A DNA stretch of 64,000 bases from Mycolicibacterium insubricum (GCF_010731615.1 NZ_AP022618.1:4030001-4094000), one strand, 5' to 3'. Numbered from the stretch's first letter, positions 1-9,319 are shown. A program made the numbers and translations. The notes: generated by a model not told the origin, from the letters alone.

Positions 1-196
1 TCCGCGGCTGCTGCGCATCTCGGCCCCGGATGGCCTTGTGCCCAAGGCACATTCGTTACGCGATGCGTCCGCAACGCTGGCCGGCCTGGTGGAGGTGCGA
101 CGGGTCGCCCCCGGTGACTGTTCGGTGTCCCCGGACACCGGGGAACTCGTCATCATCGAGCGCACCGACCCGCTCGGCGATTCCCGCGGGACGTAG
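1..196 (+). CDS. C-terminal fragment of an unidentified protein
   Basis: An open frame enters from the left edge (first full codon at 2) and stops at TAG 194-196, giving about 64 residues that end in ERTDPLGDSRGT. Codon use is typical of the neighbouring genes and no other frame is more convincing. In M. tuberculosis mutT2 lies next to the nitrate reductase genes, but I do not recognise this tail as NarG. No domain can be named from so short a piece. Confidence 0.55.
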   Translation, partial: PRLLRISAPDGLVPKAHSLRDASATLAGLVEVRRVAPGDCSVSPDTGELVIIERTDPLGDSRGT

Positions 197-295
197 CGGC
201 GTTTTCGCTGGGGTTCCCGGAAATCCGGCGTTGAAGCCGCCCACAACGATCGGAGGGCAGGCGTAGCGTTGAAGTGTCCATTGGAGGTGCAGGTC

Positions 296-562
296 ATGAC
301 CGGTTTGGAAGTCGTTGGACTCTTCACAATCACCGTGGTGGGCGCCTTGGCGGTCGGCGCCCTGTTCCTCGGGCTGGCCAACTGGGTCGGCGCGTTCTAT
401 ATGGTGCACTGCCGGCGATGTCACCACCTGACCGGATCGAACCGCGACCAGCCGGTGGACACCTGCGTGCACTGCCGCCACCCGGTACTCACCCACCCGC
501 TGTATGCGCTGGCACACCGGACGGCGCCGATCCAGGTCCGCCCGGATCCGCTGCACTACTGA
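296..562 (+). CDS. Small membrane protein with paired CxxC motifs
   Basis: 88 residues. One hydrophobic segment (about residues 5-32) is followed by a cytosolic-looking tail carrying CRRC and CVHC, spaced like a small zinc ribbon. A longer in-frame TTG start exists at 269, but ATG 296 is preceded by GGAGG at 283-287 (8 nt spacing) and is preferred. It converges on mutT2, overlapping its end by 7 nt. I know no function for it. Metal binding is inferred only from the four cysteines. Confidence 0.7.
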   Translation: MTGLEVVGLFTITVVGALAVGALFLGLANWVGAFYMVHCRRCHHLTGSNRDQPVDTCVHCRHPVLTHPLYALAHRTAPIQVRPDPLHY

Positions 563-966
563 CGATCGGCAGCCTTTTGGGTGGACAACGCCCGGCGCAG
601 TTCCGGTAACCAGGCCGTGTCGGCGGGCACCCAGTCCAGCCCGTCGAGTTCGGTTGCGCTGACCCAGCGCAACGATCGGTGGTCATGCGGGTACATGGCG
701 CCGGCGGTCCAGGTGACGCGGTAGGCGCGTAGCACCGTCGTCGCATTCAGCGGCACATCGGCGCCCAGGCGCTCCCCGACGGTGACCGTGATGCCCAGTT
801 CCTCGTGCAGTTCCCGTGCCAGCGCCAGCTGGTCGGTCTCCCCGTCGGCGACCTTGCCGCCGGGCAGCTCCCAGCACCCGGCCAGCTCCGGGGGCCGGGC
901 GCGCTGGGCGACCAGCAGGGCGCCGTCGGCGATGAGTGCCCCGGCCACGACGATCACCCGGGGCAC
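556..966 (-). CDS. mutT2: Nudix hydrolase MutT2 (dCTP/8-oxo-dGTP class)
   Basis: About 136 residues. The protein has the Nudix box: GGKVADGET followed by RELHEELG fits GX5EX7REUXEEXGU and supplies the Mg-binding glutamates. The flanking RPPELAG and DWVPAD segments match mycobacterial MutT2, a pyrophosphohydrolase that cleans the nucleotide pool (8-oxo-dGTP, 5-methyl-dCTP/dCTP). A longer frame reaches 1026, but that would overlap the divergent phhB-like gene. GTG 966 or GTG 957 puts the first beta strand (VIVVAGAL) at the N-terminus as in the family. The exact start is uncertain by three codons. Confidence 0.88.
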   Translation of the reverse strand: MPRVIVVAGALIADGALLVAQRARPPELAGCWELPGGKVADGETDQLALARELHEELGITVTVGERLGADVPLNATTVLRAYRVTWTAGAMYPHDHRSLRWVSATELDGLDWVPADTAWLPELRRALSTQKAADRQ

Positions 967-977
967 GCTACCGGGCG

Positions 978-983
978 TAGGGT
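978..983 (+). promoter_or_regulatory. -10 box, leaderless pterin dehydratase gene
   Basis: TAGGGT ends 6 nt before ATG 990, with no Shine-Dalgarno sequence between. The mRNA should therefore start at or next to the ATG. Confidence 0.6.
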
Positions 984-989
984 TTGCAC

Positions 990-1283
990 ATGACTGTGTT
1001 GACCGACGCGCAGATCGATGCGGCACTGGCGTCGCTGCCCGGTTGGGTGCACGACGACGGCATGTTGCGTCGCTCGATCACCTTCGACTCGTTTCTCGAC
1101 GGCATCGCCGCGGTGGACCGGGTGGCCGTACTGGCCGAGGCCGCCGATCACCATCCGGATATCGATATCCGTGGGCGCACCGTCACTTTCACTCTGGTGA
1201 CGCATTCGGCCGGCGGGATCACCGATAAGGACGTCGCTATGGCGCGTGACATCTCGGCGAGCGTGAACCGCCCGGGAACCTGA
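990..1283 (+). CDS. Pterin-4a-carbinolamine dehydratase family protein
   Basis: 97 residues, the usual length for PCD/DCoH. The signature [12 protein letters not shown] followed by THSAGGIT carries the His-His-Pro core and the second-half motif of the active site. The family dehydrates 4a-hydroxytetrahydrobiopterin, regenerating the pterin cofactor of aromatic amino acid hydroxylases. No such hydroxylase is in this window, so its role here is unknown. An upstream in-frame TTG (984) is rejected because the -10 box fits ATG 990. The 3' end overlaps the convergent pimE by 47 nt. Confidence 0.85.
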   Translation: MTVLTDAQIDAALASLPGWVHDDGMLRRSITFDSFLDGIAAVDRVAVLAEAADHHPDIDIRGRTVTFTLVTHSAGGITDKDVAMARDISASVNRPGT

Positions 1284-2529
1284 ACGGCGCCGCGGCCATC
1301 CACGCCAGGGTCACCAGCGTCGCGACGATGTACACCAAACCCGCCCAGGCCAGGTACCACGGCCGGTGGACCTCCCAGATGGTCGGCTGGGCGAAGCTGA
1401 GCAGCCACGGGATGCCGACGACGATCAGCACCACCCAGATCCAGCCGAGCACCCGCGCCTCGGTGAGGTAGCGGTAGGGGCCGTTGAACAGCCAGATCAG
1501 CAGCGGCAGTAGCCACACCCAGTGATGGGTCCAGGAGATCGGCGACAGCAGCAGCCCGAACAGAGTGACCACCAGGATCAGGCCGAGCCGGTCCGGTTCG
1601 CCGGGGATTTCGGCCACCGAGCGCCAGGCCCGCCAGGCCAGCAGGGCGGTGAGTGCGATCGCGATGAGCAGCAGCGGCGTGTTTCCGACGTCGTGACCGA
1701 GGATCCTCGACAGTCCGCCGCGCCAGGATTGGTTGAACGAGGTGCCGACCGGGCCGATGCGTTTGGCGTCACCGAGCAGGTGGGTGAAGTAGAAGCGCGC
1801 CTGCTCCCCGATCACCAGGATCGACACGCCGATCGTTGCGGCGAACGTGACGACGGTGAAAGCCGCTGCCGCCCAGCGTCGTCGGCCCAGCAGGTAGAGG
1901 ATCGCAACCAGCGGGGTGAGCTTGATTCCGGCCGCCACACCGATCAGCAGCCCGGTGAGCCAGTTGCGGCTTGACCAGATGCCGCCGGGCCTCGTGCTCG
2001 CAGAACTGCACTGCTCGCCGAACCCGTCGGTGTAGACCGCGGCCAAGACCATGAGGGTGATCAGCACATTGATCTGGCCGTAGTCGAAGTTGCTGCGCAG
2101 CGGTTCGGACCAGATGCCCAGCGCGGTCCAGGCCATGGCGGTGCGTTGTCCGCCGCCGATGCCGAGCAGTCGTTGACTCAGCCGCACCACGCCGTAGAGC
2201 GCGGCCATGGTGCCCAGGGTCCAGCCCAGCGCCACCACGCCGAACGGCAGCAGGGTCAGCGGGTAGAAGACCAACGCCGCGAACGGCGGATAGGTGAAGG
2301 GCAGCGGGAAGTCCGGGGTCTGGTCTCCGTAGACGTAGTCGTAGAGGGTGCCGGGGTGGTTCAGCGCCTCGGCGCCGCCGAGGTAGACGTGCAGGTCGAC
2401 GAAGTTCGCGCCGTTGGGCAGCAGGTAGGTCCAGGCCAGCCGCGCGGCCACGCTGAGCACCAGCAGCGCCGGGCCGAGCCGGACCAGCAGCGAGGCGCGG
2501 CCCGGTGCCGGGGCGGTTTGCGTGTCGAT
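1237..2529 (-). CDS. pimE: PimE, polyprenol-phosphate-mannose alpha-1,2-mannosyltransferase
   Basis: A GT-C (GT87) integral membrane mannosyltransferase. It adds the fifth mannose to phosphatidylinositol mannosides (PIM4 to PIM5), using polyprenyl-phosphate-mannose on the outer face of the membrane. [12 protein letters not shown] with its Asp in the first extracellular loop, [14 protein letters not shown], and about ten hydrophobic segments support the call. The start is odd. The first canonical in-frame start is GTG 2460, which cuts into the first transmembrane helix ([16 protein letters not shown]). Homologous-looking residues continue upstream to an in-frame TGA just before codon ATC 2529-2527. 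A -10 hexamer lies 7 nt before that ATC (see findings). Coordinates given here assume the ATC. Confidence 0.88.
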   Translation of the reverse strand: MDTQTAPAPGRASLLVRLGPALLVLSVAARLAWTYLLPNGANFVDLHVYLGGAEALNHPGTLYDYVYGDQTPDFPLPFTYPPFAALVFYPLTLLPFGVVALGWTLGTMAALYGVVRLSQRLLGIGGGQRTAMAWTALGIWSEPLRSNFDYGQINVLITLMVLAAVYTDGFGEQCSSASTRPGGIWSSRNWLTGLLIGVAAGIKLTPLVAILYLLGRRRWAAAAFTVVTFAATIGVSILVIGEQARFYFTHLLGDAKRIGPVGTSFNQSWRGGLSRILGHDVGNTPLLLIAIALTALLAWRAWRSVAEIPGEPDRLGLILVVTLFGLLLSPISWTHHWVWLLPLLIWLFNGPYRYLTEARVLGWIWVVLIVVGIPWLLSFAQPTIWEVHRPWYLAWAGLVYIVATLVTLAWMAAAPFRFPGGSRSPRCHAP

Positions 2530-2536
2530 ACGTCAA

Positions 2537-2542
2537 ACCCTA
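2537..2542 (-). promoter_or_regulatory. -10 box of pimE
   Basis: TAGGGT on the minus strand ends 7 nt before codon ATC (2529-2527), which opens the only in-frame stretch covering the first PimE helix. The spacing equals that of the leaderless genes here. Confidence 0.5.
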
Positions 2543-2723
2543 TCGGGTCGGTGTGCCGGTCTCGATGGACGCGAAAGCCGGTGCAGTGTAAGCGGGGCGC
2601 GCTGTGTCGGTCGTCTCTCGCTTCAGTAACGGTCCCATAAATGCCACACGTGTCACTTGAGTCCCACCAGTAACGCCGTAGCTTCGGCTGCAGACCGCCA
2701 AAAACCACGAACTGGGAGAGTCA

Positions 2724-3368
2724 ATGTCACGTATCAAATCGCTGTTCGCCGGGTCCGCCGTCCTGGCGGGTGCGTCGTTAGCCCTGCTCGCCGGCGGTAT
2801 CGCCAAGGCCGACCCGGAGCCCGCACCGGCCCCGGCCGTGCCCGACCTGAGTGTGATCCAGCAGTTCCTGGATCCGAGCAAGGCTCCGGCCCTGCTGCAG
2901 GCCGTCAGCTCGACGCTGGCCGGTGGCGCGCCGAAGGCCACCACCCCGGCGACCACCGGGTTGACCCCGGCCGCCACCACCCCGGCGGCGACCACTCCGG
3001 CCGCCACGACCCCGGCCACTCTCGGCATCCCCGGCCTCACCACCCCGGTGGCGACCACCCCGGCCGCCACGACTCCGGCTGCCACCACCCCGGCGACCAC
3101 CGGCGCCGCCGCGCTGTTGCCGTCGGCTGAGGTGAACCTGCCTCAGGTGCCGGGCCTGCCCGTTCCGCTGCCGCAGACCGTCAGCGTCCCGGGCACCCTG
3201 GGTGGGCTGTCCCCCGTCGTCAACCAGGTGACCGCCCCGGCGACCACCGCCGCGACCGTTGCGGCTCCGGCCGTCGCCGCTCCCGCCGCCGTCGCGCCCG
3301 CTGCGGCTGCGGCCGTTCCGAGCCTGCCGGCCGCCGGCGCGCTCAACCTGATCTCCGGCCTGCCCTGA
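2724..3368 (+). CDS. Secreted Ala/Pro/Thr-rich protein (Rv1158c-like)
   Basis: 214 residues. It has a signal peptide (MSRIKSLFAGS plus a hydrophobic core, ending near AKADPEP), a short predicted helix (residues 40-65), then a low-complexity region with iterated (T)TPAATTPA units from about 72 to 130 and an Ala-rich tail. GGGAGAG lies just upstream of ATG 2724. Its position beside pimE and a second Ala/Pro-rich protein matches the Rv1157c-Rv1158c pair. The Thr/Pro density resembles mycobacterial proteins that are O-mannosylated during export, but that is inference. No enzymatic domain is visible. Confidence 0.85.
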   Translation: MSRIKSLFAGSAVLAGASLALLAGGIAKADPEPAPAPAVPDLSVIQQFLDPSKAPALLQAVSSTLAGGAPKATTPATTGLTPAATTPAATTPAATTPATLGIPGLTTPVATTPAATTPAATTPATTGAAALLPSAEVNLPQVPGLPVPLPQTVSVPGTLGGLSPVVNQVTAPATTAATVAAPAVAAPAAVAPAAAAAVPSLPAAGALNLISGLP

Positions 3369-3415
3369 TCAGTCACCTCGGAATAGCAACCCCTACAACC
3401 GGATTGGATACCCCG

Positions 3416-4426
3416 ATGTCCCGGACCAGGAACCTGCTCGCAACGACGGCCGCCGTCGTCCTCGGCGCGGCGTCCACGCTCGCCAACACCGGCGTCGCGT
3501 CGGCCGACCCCGCCCCGGCGGCGCCGATCGGCAGCGAGCAGGCTCCTGGGCTGCCGGCCATCGAGGGGCTGAGCCCGATCATCCAGCAGGCCGCGGCCGA
3601 TCCCAGCGGGGCCGCGTCCCTGCTGATGGCCGCCGCCCGCGCCTTCACCTCCAAGAACGGCGCCAGCGACGACACCAAGAACGTCGCCAACGCCGTCAAC
3701 ACGTTCGTCGAGCCGCAGGCGCACCTGAGCGGCCCGGACGTCATGCCCCCGGGCGTGCCCGCCTCGCAACCGCACGAGATTCCCGCCGGCGTCGTCGCGG
3801 GCGCCGAGAGCCACCTGCCGCCGGGCATCAACCCGGCCAACGCCGCCGGCCCGACGGACCCGGCCCCGCAGGCCGCCGCCGAGACGCCGTCCCCCACACC
3901 CGCTCCGGCACCTGCTCCGGCACCCAATGCCGTGCAGCCGGTCGCCGCGACCACCCCGGCCCCCGACGGCGCCCCCGCCCCGGCCGCGGCTCCCGCCGCC
4001 CCGGCGGCCGCCGACGACGCGCCGGTGACCCAGGACTTCATGTACCCCTCGATCGGCAACGGCTGCCTGGCCGACGGCGGCAACTCGCTGGCCACCGCAC
4101 TGACCGTGGCCGGCCCGGCGAAGATCCCGACCCCGGGCCCCGGCCCCGGCCAGGCCGCCTACGTGTTCACCGCGGTGGGCACCTCCGCCCCCGCGGAGGT
4201 GCAGAAGCTGCCGCTGAACGTGACCTGGGTGAACCTGACCACCGGCAAGTCCGGCACCGCGACACTCAAGCCGCAGGCCGACATCAACCCGCAGGGCCCG
4301 ACCACGCTGACCGCGATCGTCGACACCGGCTCGGGTTCGATCATGTCGACGATCTTCGGGCAGGTCACCACCACCGAGAAGCAGTGCCAGTTCATGCCGA
4401 CCATCGGCTCGGCCGTCATCCCCTGA
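3416..4426 (+). CDS. Secreted Ala/Pro-rich protein (Rv1157c-like)
   Basis: 336 residues. It has a cleavable signal (MSRTRNLLATTAAVVLGA, cleavage near ASADPAP), an alpha-helical segment (about 30-90), a Pro/Ala linker (about 125-200) and a globular C-terminal domain of about 135 residues. That domain contains three cysteines, two at FMYPSIGNGCLADGG and KQCQF in positions suited to a disulfide. ATG 3416 is preferred to TTG 3404, which would add only four residues before the signal. Only 47 nt separate it from the preceding secreted-protein gene, so the two are probably cotranscribed. Its function is unknown. Confidence 0.85.
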   Translation: MSRTRNLLATTAAVVLGAASTLANTGVASADPAPAAPIGSEQAPGLPAIEGLSPIIQQAAADPSGAASLLMAAARAFTSKNGASDDTKNVANAVNTFVEPQAHLSGPDVMPPGVPASQPHEIPAGVVAGAESHLPPGINPANAAGPTDPAPQAAAETPSPTPAPAPAPAPNAVQPVAATTPAPDGAPAPAAAPAAPAAADDAPVTQDFMYPSIGNGCLADGGNSLATALTVAGPAKIPTPGPGPGQAAYVFTAVGTSAPAEVQKLPLNVTWVNLTTGKSGTATLKPQADINPQGPTTLTAIVDTGSGSIMSTIFGQVTTTEKQCQFMPTIGSAVIP

Positions 4427-4453
4427 CGGCCCTTGAACTAGGGCTTCCCCATC

Positions 4454-4510
4454 GCAGAACGTGAGGCTGGGCCAACCCCCGCAAGAAGTAGCCCCCACGG
4501 TCGGCGGGAG
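4454..4510. repeat. Dispersed intergenic element family 1, copy 1
   Basis: The core GAACGTGAGG...CAACC...AAGTAGCCCCCACGGTCG is shared with copies at 17009-17064 and 36790-36847. It lies between convergent genes, and its ends are partly self-complementary. Confidence 0.6.
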
Positions 4511-4511
4511 C

Positions 4512-5090
4512 TCAGCCCTTTGCGGCTTTGGCGGCGGCTTTCATCTGCTTCTTGTAGCTGCGCACCTCATCCAGTGACGCGCGGTCGCGCACGTCGGCCA
4601 CCGACATGTGCACACCGTCGCGACCGTAGTCCCCGGCCGCCTCGCGCCAGCCCGGCGCGGTCAGGCCGTACTGCTTGCCCAGCAGGGCCAGGAAGATCCG
4701 GGCCTTCTGGTCGCCGAACCCGGGAAGCGCCTTGAGCCGCTTGAGGATCTCCCGGCCGTCGGGATCACCGGCGGTCCAGATCCGGGACGCGTCGCCGTCG
4801 TACTCGTCGACGATGATCCGGCACAGGTCCTGGGCCCGCGTGGCCATCGACCCCGGAAACCGGTGCACCGCCGGGGTTTCGGCGAACAACGCGGCGAACG
4901 TCGCCGGGTCGGCGTCGGCGATCGCGGCCGCGTCCAGCCCACCCATCCGGTCATACAGCTTCTTCGGCCCGGCGAACGCCACCTCCATGGGTATCTGCTG
5001 ATCCAGCATCATCCCCAACAACAGCGCCAACGGGTCGGCGGTCAACAACGCGTCGGCGTCGGGATCCTGGGTGAGCTGCAGGCGAGACAT
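4512..5090 (-). CDS. HhH-GPD family base-excision protein (Rv1156-like)
   Basis: 192 residues, compact for the endonuclease III/AlkA superfamily. The helix-hairpin-helix is visible at LKALPGFGDQKARIFLALLG, the DNA-binding LPGxG element. A catalytic Asp typical of HhH-GPD glycosylases is not obvious, and there is no Fe-S cysteine cluster, so it may be a non-canonical or DNA-binding member. The start is fixed by AGTCTA (reverse strand TAGACT) 6 nt upstream of ATG 5090. It diverges from the acyltransferase gene. The C-terminus is Lys/Ala-rich. Confidence 0.78.
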   Translation of the reverse strand: MSRLQLTQDPDADALLTADPLALLLGMMLDQQIPMEVAFAGPKKLYDRMGGLDAAAIADADPATFAALFAETPAVHRFPGSMATRAQDLCRIIVDEYDGDASRIWTAGDPDGREILKRLKALPGFGDQKARIFLALLGKQYGLTAPGWREAAGDYGRDGVHMSVADVRDRASLDEVRSYKKQMKAAAKAAKG

Positions 5091-5096
5091 TCCGCC

Positions 5097-5102
5097 AGTC
5101 TA
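5097..5102 (-). promoter_or_regulatory. -10 box, leaderless HhH-GPD gene
   Basis: TAGACT (minus strand) ends 6 nt before ATG 5090. There is no Shine-Dalgarno sequence. Confidence 0.55.
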
Positions 5103-5167
5103 GATCCGGGCTCACGCGACCGCGGCGAGCTGTCACACTGGGGACAATTACTCAACGGAGACCGCCA

Positions 5168-5173
5168 TAGGTT
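5168..5173 (+). promoter_or_regulatory. -10 box, leaderless acyltransferase gene
   Basis: TAGGTT ends 7 nt before ATG 5181. This supports that start over the long upstream extension of the same frame. Confidence 0.55.
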
Positions 5174-5180
5174 GACTCCC

Positions 5181-6527
5181 ATGCCCGCATTCACGCGTTT
5201 CCCCAGCCCCGCCGAGGTCGCCGCGCAGACCCCGCCCGACCGCGACCGCGCGATCGACGTCATCCGCATCGTGTCGCTGATCGGCGTGGTGCTCGGCCAC
5301 ACCATCATGGCCACCAGCGCCATCGAGGGCCAGGTGTTCCACTGGGACAACCTGCTCACCACCTCGACGGTGTTCCAGGCGCTGACCTGGGTCCTGCAGA
5401 TCATGCCGCTGTTCTTCTTCGCCGGTACCGCCGCCAGCGTCGGATCCTGGACGCCCGGTTCGTCCTGGGGTGGGTTCCTGCTCAACCGGTGCACCCGGCT
5501 GTTCCGGCCGGTGTTCTACTACCTGGCGTTCTGGGCGGTGTGCCTGACGGTGCTGCACCGGCTGCTGCCCGACTACGTCTACCGCCCGATCGCCGGCATC
5601 TCCACCCAGTTGCTGTGGTTCCTCGGCGCCTACGTGCTGGTGTTGGCCGCGATCCCGCTGCTGGCCCGGATCACCACGGTCCGGCGGCTGGCCGTCGCCG
5701 TCACGATCGGCTACCTGATGGTCGCCGTCGTCGACGCGGTGCGGATCAACGTCGAGGGCACCGCGATGCTCGGGTACCTGAACATGGCGGTCTGGCTGAT
5801 TCCCGGCATGTTCGGCGTGGCCTACCGGCGCAAGCTGCTCAGCGGCCGCCACGCCCTGATGCTGGCCGCGATGATGTTCGTCGTCGACCTCGCCCTACTG
5901 CGGTTCGGCCCCTACGAGCTGAGCCTGGTGGGTATCGACGGCATGCGGCTGCCAAACATGACGCCGCCGTCGCTGCTGCTGGCCGGACACGCAATCGTGT
6001 TGTGCCTGTTGGCGATCGCCGCGGCCCCGGCCATTAACCGCTGGGCGCAGCGGCCCCGGGTGTGGCAGCTGACGGCGATCGGCAACTCCGGCGCGATGAC
6101 GCTGTACCTGTGGCACATGCCGGCCCTGCTGCTGATGCACCTGGCGTTCGACTACGCGGGCCTGCCGCGGCATCCCGGACACCCGTACCTGGCGGAGCTC
6201 AGCGTCCTGCAGTCGCTGATCATGCTGGTCGCCGTCGGGGTGCTGTTCGTGGCGCTGCGACCGCTGGAGAGCCGCCCTCTGCCGGGCTGGGACGGCGGCG
6301 TGGTGCGCGAACCCGGGCCGCGCAGCGCCGCCGTCGGGACCCTGCTGTGCCTGGCGGGGCTGGCGCTGCTGGTGTCGATCAAGTGGGGCCTCAAGGACGA
6401 CGGCGTGTACTGCACCGCCGTCATGCTCGCCGCGCTGTGCGGGGCCCGGTTGCTGGCTCGCCCGACCGTCGCCGATTCATCGGGACACGCGGCCCTCCGG
6501 GCTGAATCGGGGAGCACGTCGCGTTAG
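5181..6527 (+). CDS. Acyltransferase 3 family membrane protein
   Basis: 448 residues with about ten to eleven membrane segments. The N-terminal RDRAIDVIRIVSLIGVVLGH carries the conserved Arg and His of the acyltransferase-3 (OatA/NodX-like) fold, which moves acyl groups from the cytosolic side to sugars or lipids outside. The acceptor cannot be told. The frame is open back to 4608, but that part lies over the opposite-strand HhH-GPD gene and is rejected. The TAG stop overlaps the -10 box of the next small gene. Confidence 0.85.
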   Translation: MPAFTRFPSPAEVAAQTPPDRDRAIDVIRIVSLIGVVLGHTIMATSAIEGQVFHWDNLLTTSTVFQALTWVLQIMPLFFFAGTAASVGSWTPGSSWGGFLLNRCTRLFRPVFYYLAFWAVCLTVLHRLLPDYVYRPIAGISTQLLWFLGAYVLVLAAIPLLARITTVRRLAVAVTIGYLMVAVVDAVRINVEGTAMLGYLNMAVWLIPGMFGVAYRRKLLSGRHALMLAAMMFVVDLALLRFGPYELSLVGIDGMRLPNMTPPSLLLAGHAIVLCLLAIAAAPAINRWAQRPRVWQLTAIGNSGAMTLYLWHMPALLLMHLAFDYAGLPRHPGHPYLAELSVLQSLIMLVAVGVLFVALRPLESRPLPGWDGGVVREPGPRSAAVGTLLCLAGLALLVSIKWGLKDDGVYCTAVMLAALCGARLLARPTVADSSGHAALRAESGSTSR

Positions 6528-6530
6528 GCT
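6525..6530 (+). promoter_or_regulatory. -10 box overlapping a stop codon
   Basis: TAGGCT ends 6 nt before ATG 6537. Its first three bases are the stop codon of the acyltransferase gene. Confidence 0.55.
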
Positions 6531-6536
6531 GCGCCT

Positions 6537-7162
<626 letters not shown>

Positions 7163-7208
7163 CTGACCCGCAGGCGACCCCACTAGCATCGTGGGAGAAG
7201 GAGTCGCG

Positions 7209-7727
7209 ATGACCAGATACGTGGCCTTCCTGCGCGGCGTCAACGTCGGCGGGGTCAACCTCAAAATGGCCGATGTGGCCGGAGTTTTCACCGATGCCGG
7301 GTTCACCGGCGTCGCCACCGTGCTGGCGAGTGGGAATGTGCTGCTGGAATCCGGGACCGACGCTGCGGACGTACGCGCGACGGCCGAGCGGTCGCTGCGA
7401 GAGGCCTTCGGCTACGACGCCTGGGTGCTGGTCTACGACGTCGACACACTCGCCGCGATATCGGCGGCCTTCCCGTTCCCCCGCGAGGTCGAGGGCTCCC
7501 ACTCCTATGTCACCTTCGTCGCCGACCCCGCCGTGCTCGACGAACTCGCCGCGCTGACCGCGGGCCCCGAAGAACAGATCGCGCCCGGCGACGGGGTGCT
7601 GTACTGGCAGGTGCCCCGGGGATCCACGCTGGACTCGCCGATCGGCAAGACGATGGGCAAGCGCGCCTACAAGTCCTCGACCACCACCCGCAATCTGCGG
7701 ACGCTGGCCAAAGTGCTCGCCCGGTAG
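7209..7727 (+). CDS. DUF1697 family protein
   Basis: 172 residues. RYVAFLRGVNVGG at the N-terminus and ASGNVLLES mark DUF1697, a widespread bacterial family without known activity. Unlike many neighbours it has a ribosome site: GAAGGAG at about 7197-7203 before ATG 7209, which rules out the GTG at 7191. The C-terminus KRAYKSSTTTRNLRTLAKVL is conserved in the family. Its stop codon overlaps the promoter of the following methyltransferase gene. Confidence 0.8.
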   Translation: MTRYVAFLRGVNVGGVNLKMADVAGVFTDAGFTGVATVLASGNVLLESGTDAADVRATAERSLREAFGYDAWVLVYDVDTLAAISAAFPFPREVEGSHSYVTFVADPAVLDELAALTAGPEEQIAPGDGVLYWQVPRGSTLDSPIGKTMGKRAYKSSTTTRNLRTLAKVLAR

Positions 7728-7738
7728 TCTCGGTGGGG

Positions 7739-8560
7739 ATGACCGAGAAGACCACCGCCGATTTGACCGGCGTTTCCGAAACCGCCCTGCTGACGCTGCA
7801 CTCCCGGGCCCGCGAGGCCGGCCGGCCCGACGCCATCATCGAGGATCCGATGGCCGTGCAGCTGCTGGAGAGCATCGACTACGACTTCTCCCGGTTCGGC
7901 CGCACCCGCCAGGATTTCGCCATCCGGGCGCTGACCTTCGACCGGGAGACTCTGACCTACCTGGCCCGCCACCCCAAGGCGACGGTGGTGGCCCTCGCCG
8001 AGGGGCTGCAGACCAGTTTCTGGCGCGTCGAGACGGCCGTCACCGATCCGCAGTTCCGTTGGCTGACCGTCGATCTGGAACCGATCGTCGAATTGCGCCG
8101 ACGGCTGCTGCCGGCATCGGACCGGGTCGAGCTGTGTGCCCAGTCGGCCCTGGACTACCGCTGGATGGACGGCCTGGACCCGGGCCCGGGAGTGTTCATC
8201 ACCGCCGAGGGTCTGTTGATGTATCTGGAGCCCGACGCCGCGCTGGACCTGATCCGGGAGTGCGCCAGCCGTTTTCCCGGCGGCGCCATGATGTTCGACC
8301 TGCCGCCGTCGTGGTTCACCGCGTTGGCCCGGAGCGGCTGGCTGAAAACCTCGTGGCGTTACACCGTTCCGGCGATGCCGTTTTCGATGTCACCGTCAGA
8401 AGCCGCGACCCTGGTGGACATCCCCGGGGTACGGACGGTCCGCGACGTCCGGCACGCACCCGGGCGCGGATCGGTGACCAATGCACTGCTGGCCGCGACG
8501 CGGCTGTCCCCGCTGCTGGATCCGCTGCGCGGGGTGACCGTGCTGCTGGAATTCGGCTGA
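7739..8560 (+). CDS. omt: PPM1/LCMT-family O-methyltransferase (Omt, Rv1153c-like)
   Basis: 273 residues. The leucine-carboxyl-methyltransferase (Tcmp/PPM1) fold is indicated by SRAREAGRPDAIIEDPMA, an SAM-binding VVALAEGLQTSFWRVE, and the FITAEGLLMYLE motif. The substrate is unknown and probably a small polyketide-like or lipid acid. The usual GxG of motif I reads LAEGLQT, which is normal in this family. ATG 7739 is preferred over GTG 7733 because TAGTCT (7725-7730, overlapping the DUF1697 stop) lies 8 nt upstream. Confidence 0.82.
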   Translation: MTEKTTADLTGVSETALLTLHSRAREAGRPDAIIEDPMAVQLLESIDYDFSRFGRTRQDFAIRALTFDRETLTYLARHPKATVVALAEGLQTSFWRVETAVTDPQFRWLTVDLEPIVELRRRLLPASDRVELCAQSALDYRWMDGLDPGPGVFITAEGLLMYLEPDAALDLIRECASRFPGGAMMFDLPPSWFTALARSGWLKTSWRYTVPAMPFSMSPSEAATLVDIPGVRTVRDVRHAPGRGSVTNALLAATRLSPLLDPLRGVTVLLEFG

Positions 8561-8573
8561 CAACCGCGACCGA

Positions 8574-9287
8574 TCAGCCCAGCATCCCGATCAGCCGCGG
8601 CAGCAGGGTGGGCAGCGCGTCGCCGGCGCTTTCCCGCACCACCGCGGTGACCTGGCCCGACAGTGGTGTTTCCTCGGGGTTCACCTCGATCACCGGTATC
8701 CCCCGCCGCAGCGCCAGCTCGGGCAGGCCGGCGGCCGGGTAGACGATCCCCGACGTGCCGACCACGATCATCACGTCCGCGTCCTGCACTGCCTGCACCG
8801 AGGCGTCCCACGGGCCCTCGGGCAGGTTCTCGCCGAACCAGACGATGTCGGGGCGGATCAGTCCACCGCAGCCGCAGGCCGGTGGGGCGGCCTCCAGCTC
8901 GGGCTCGGGCATGTCGGGGATGTCGCCGTCGTAGCGTGAATCGCAGCGGTCGCAGCGGAATTCGAACAGGCTGCCGTGCAGGTGCTGGACGTTGCCGCTG
9001 CCGGCGCGTTCGTGCAGGTCGTCGACGTTCTGGGTGATGACGGTGACCTCGGCGATGTCCTGCCAGTCCGCGACCGCGCGGTGCCCGTCGTTGGGCTCGA
9101 CCTCGAGCACCAGGTGATGGCGCCACAGGTACCAAGCCCAGACGCGTTCGGGGTGCCGGCGCCAGCCGTCGGTACTCGACAGTTCGTAGGGGTCGAATCG
9201 GGCCCAGAAGCCGTTGCGGTCGTCGCGGAACGTGGGGACGCCACTTTCGGCCGAGATCCCCGCTCCGGACAACACCGCGATATGCAC
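8574..9287 (-). CDS. cobB: NAD-dependent protein deacylase (class III sirtuin, CobB)
   Basis: 237 residues. It has the NAD site GAGISAESG (7-15), TQNVD (95-99), catalytic His104 in QHLHG, and a zinc ribbon with Cys112, Cys115, Cys138 and Cys140. Tyr53 and Arg56 (AWYLWR) form the YxxR pair typical of SIRT5-like class III sirtuins, which bind acidic acyl-lysines, so desuccinylase as well as deacetylase activity is expected. It is equivalent to Rv1151c, which acts on acyl-CoA synthetases among others. GTG 9287 has TATTTT 6 nt upstream. It diverges from the GntR gene. Confidence 0.92.
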   Translation of the reverse strand: MHIAVLSGAGISAESGVPTFRDDRNGFWARFDPYELSSTDGWRRHPERVWAWYLWRHHLVLEVEPNDGHRAVADWQDIAEVTVITQNVDDLHERAGSGNVQHLHGSLFEFRCDRCDSRYDGDIPDMPEPELEAAPPACGCGGLIRPDIVWFGENLPEGPWDASVQAVQDADVMIVVGTSGIVYPAAGLPELALRRGIPVIEVNPEETPLSGQVTAVVRESAGDALPTLLPRLIGMLG

Positions 9288-9293
9288 GCTCCA

Positions 9294-9299
9294 AAAATA
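9294..9299 (-). promoter_or_regulatory. -10 box, leaderless cobB
   Basis: TATTTT (minus strand) ends 6 nt before GTG 9287. Confidence 0.55.
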
Positions 9300-9310
9300 G
9301 CCCTCACCGG

Positions 9311-9319
9311 TGTGATACT
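9311..9319 (+). promoter_or_regulatory. Extended -10 box of the gntR gene
   Basis: TGTGATACT includes a TGN extension and ends 6 nt before GTG 9326. The cobB and gntR promoters share the 38 nt between the two starts. Confidence 0.55.

Noticed and set aside
1..196. C-terminus of NarG
   Set aside because: Synteny suggested it, but the visible 64 residues do not resemble the NarG tail I know, so the fragment is left unnamed.
4608..5180. Long N-terminal extension of the acyltransferase
   Set aside because: It lies antisense over the HhH-GPD gene and has atypical composition. A -10 box fits ATG 5181.
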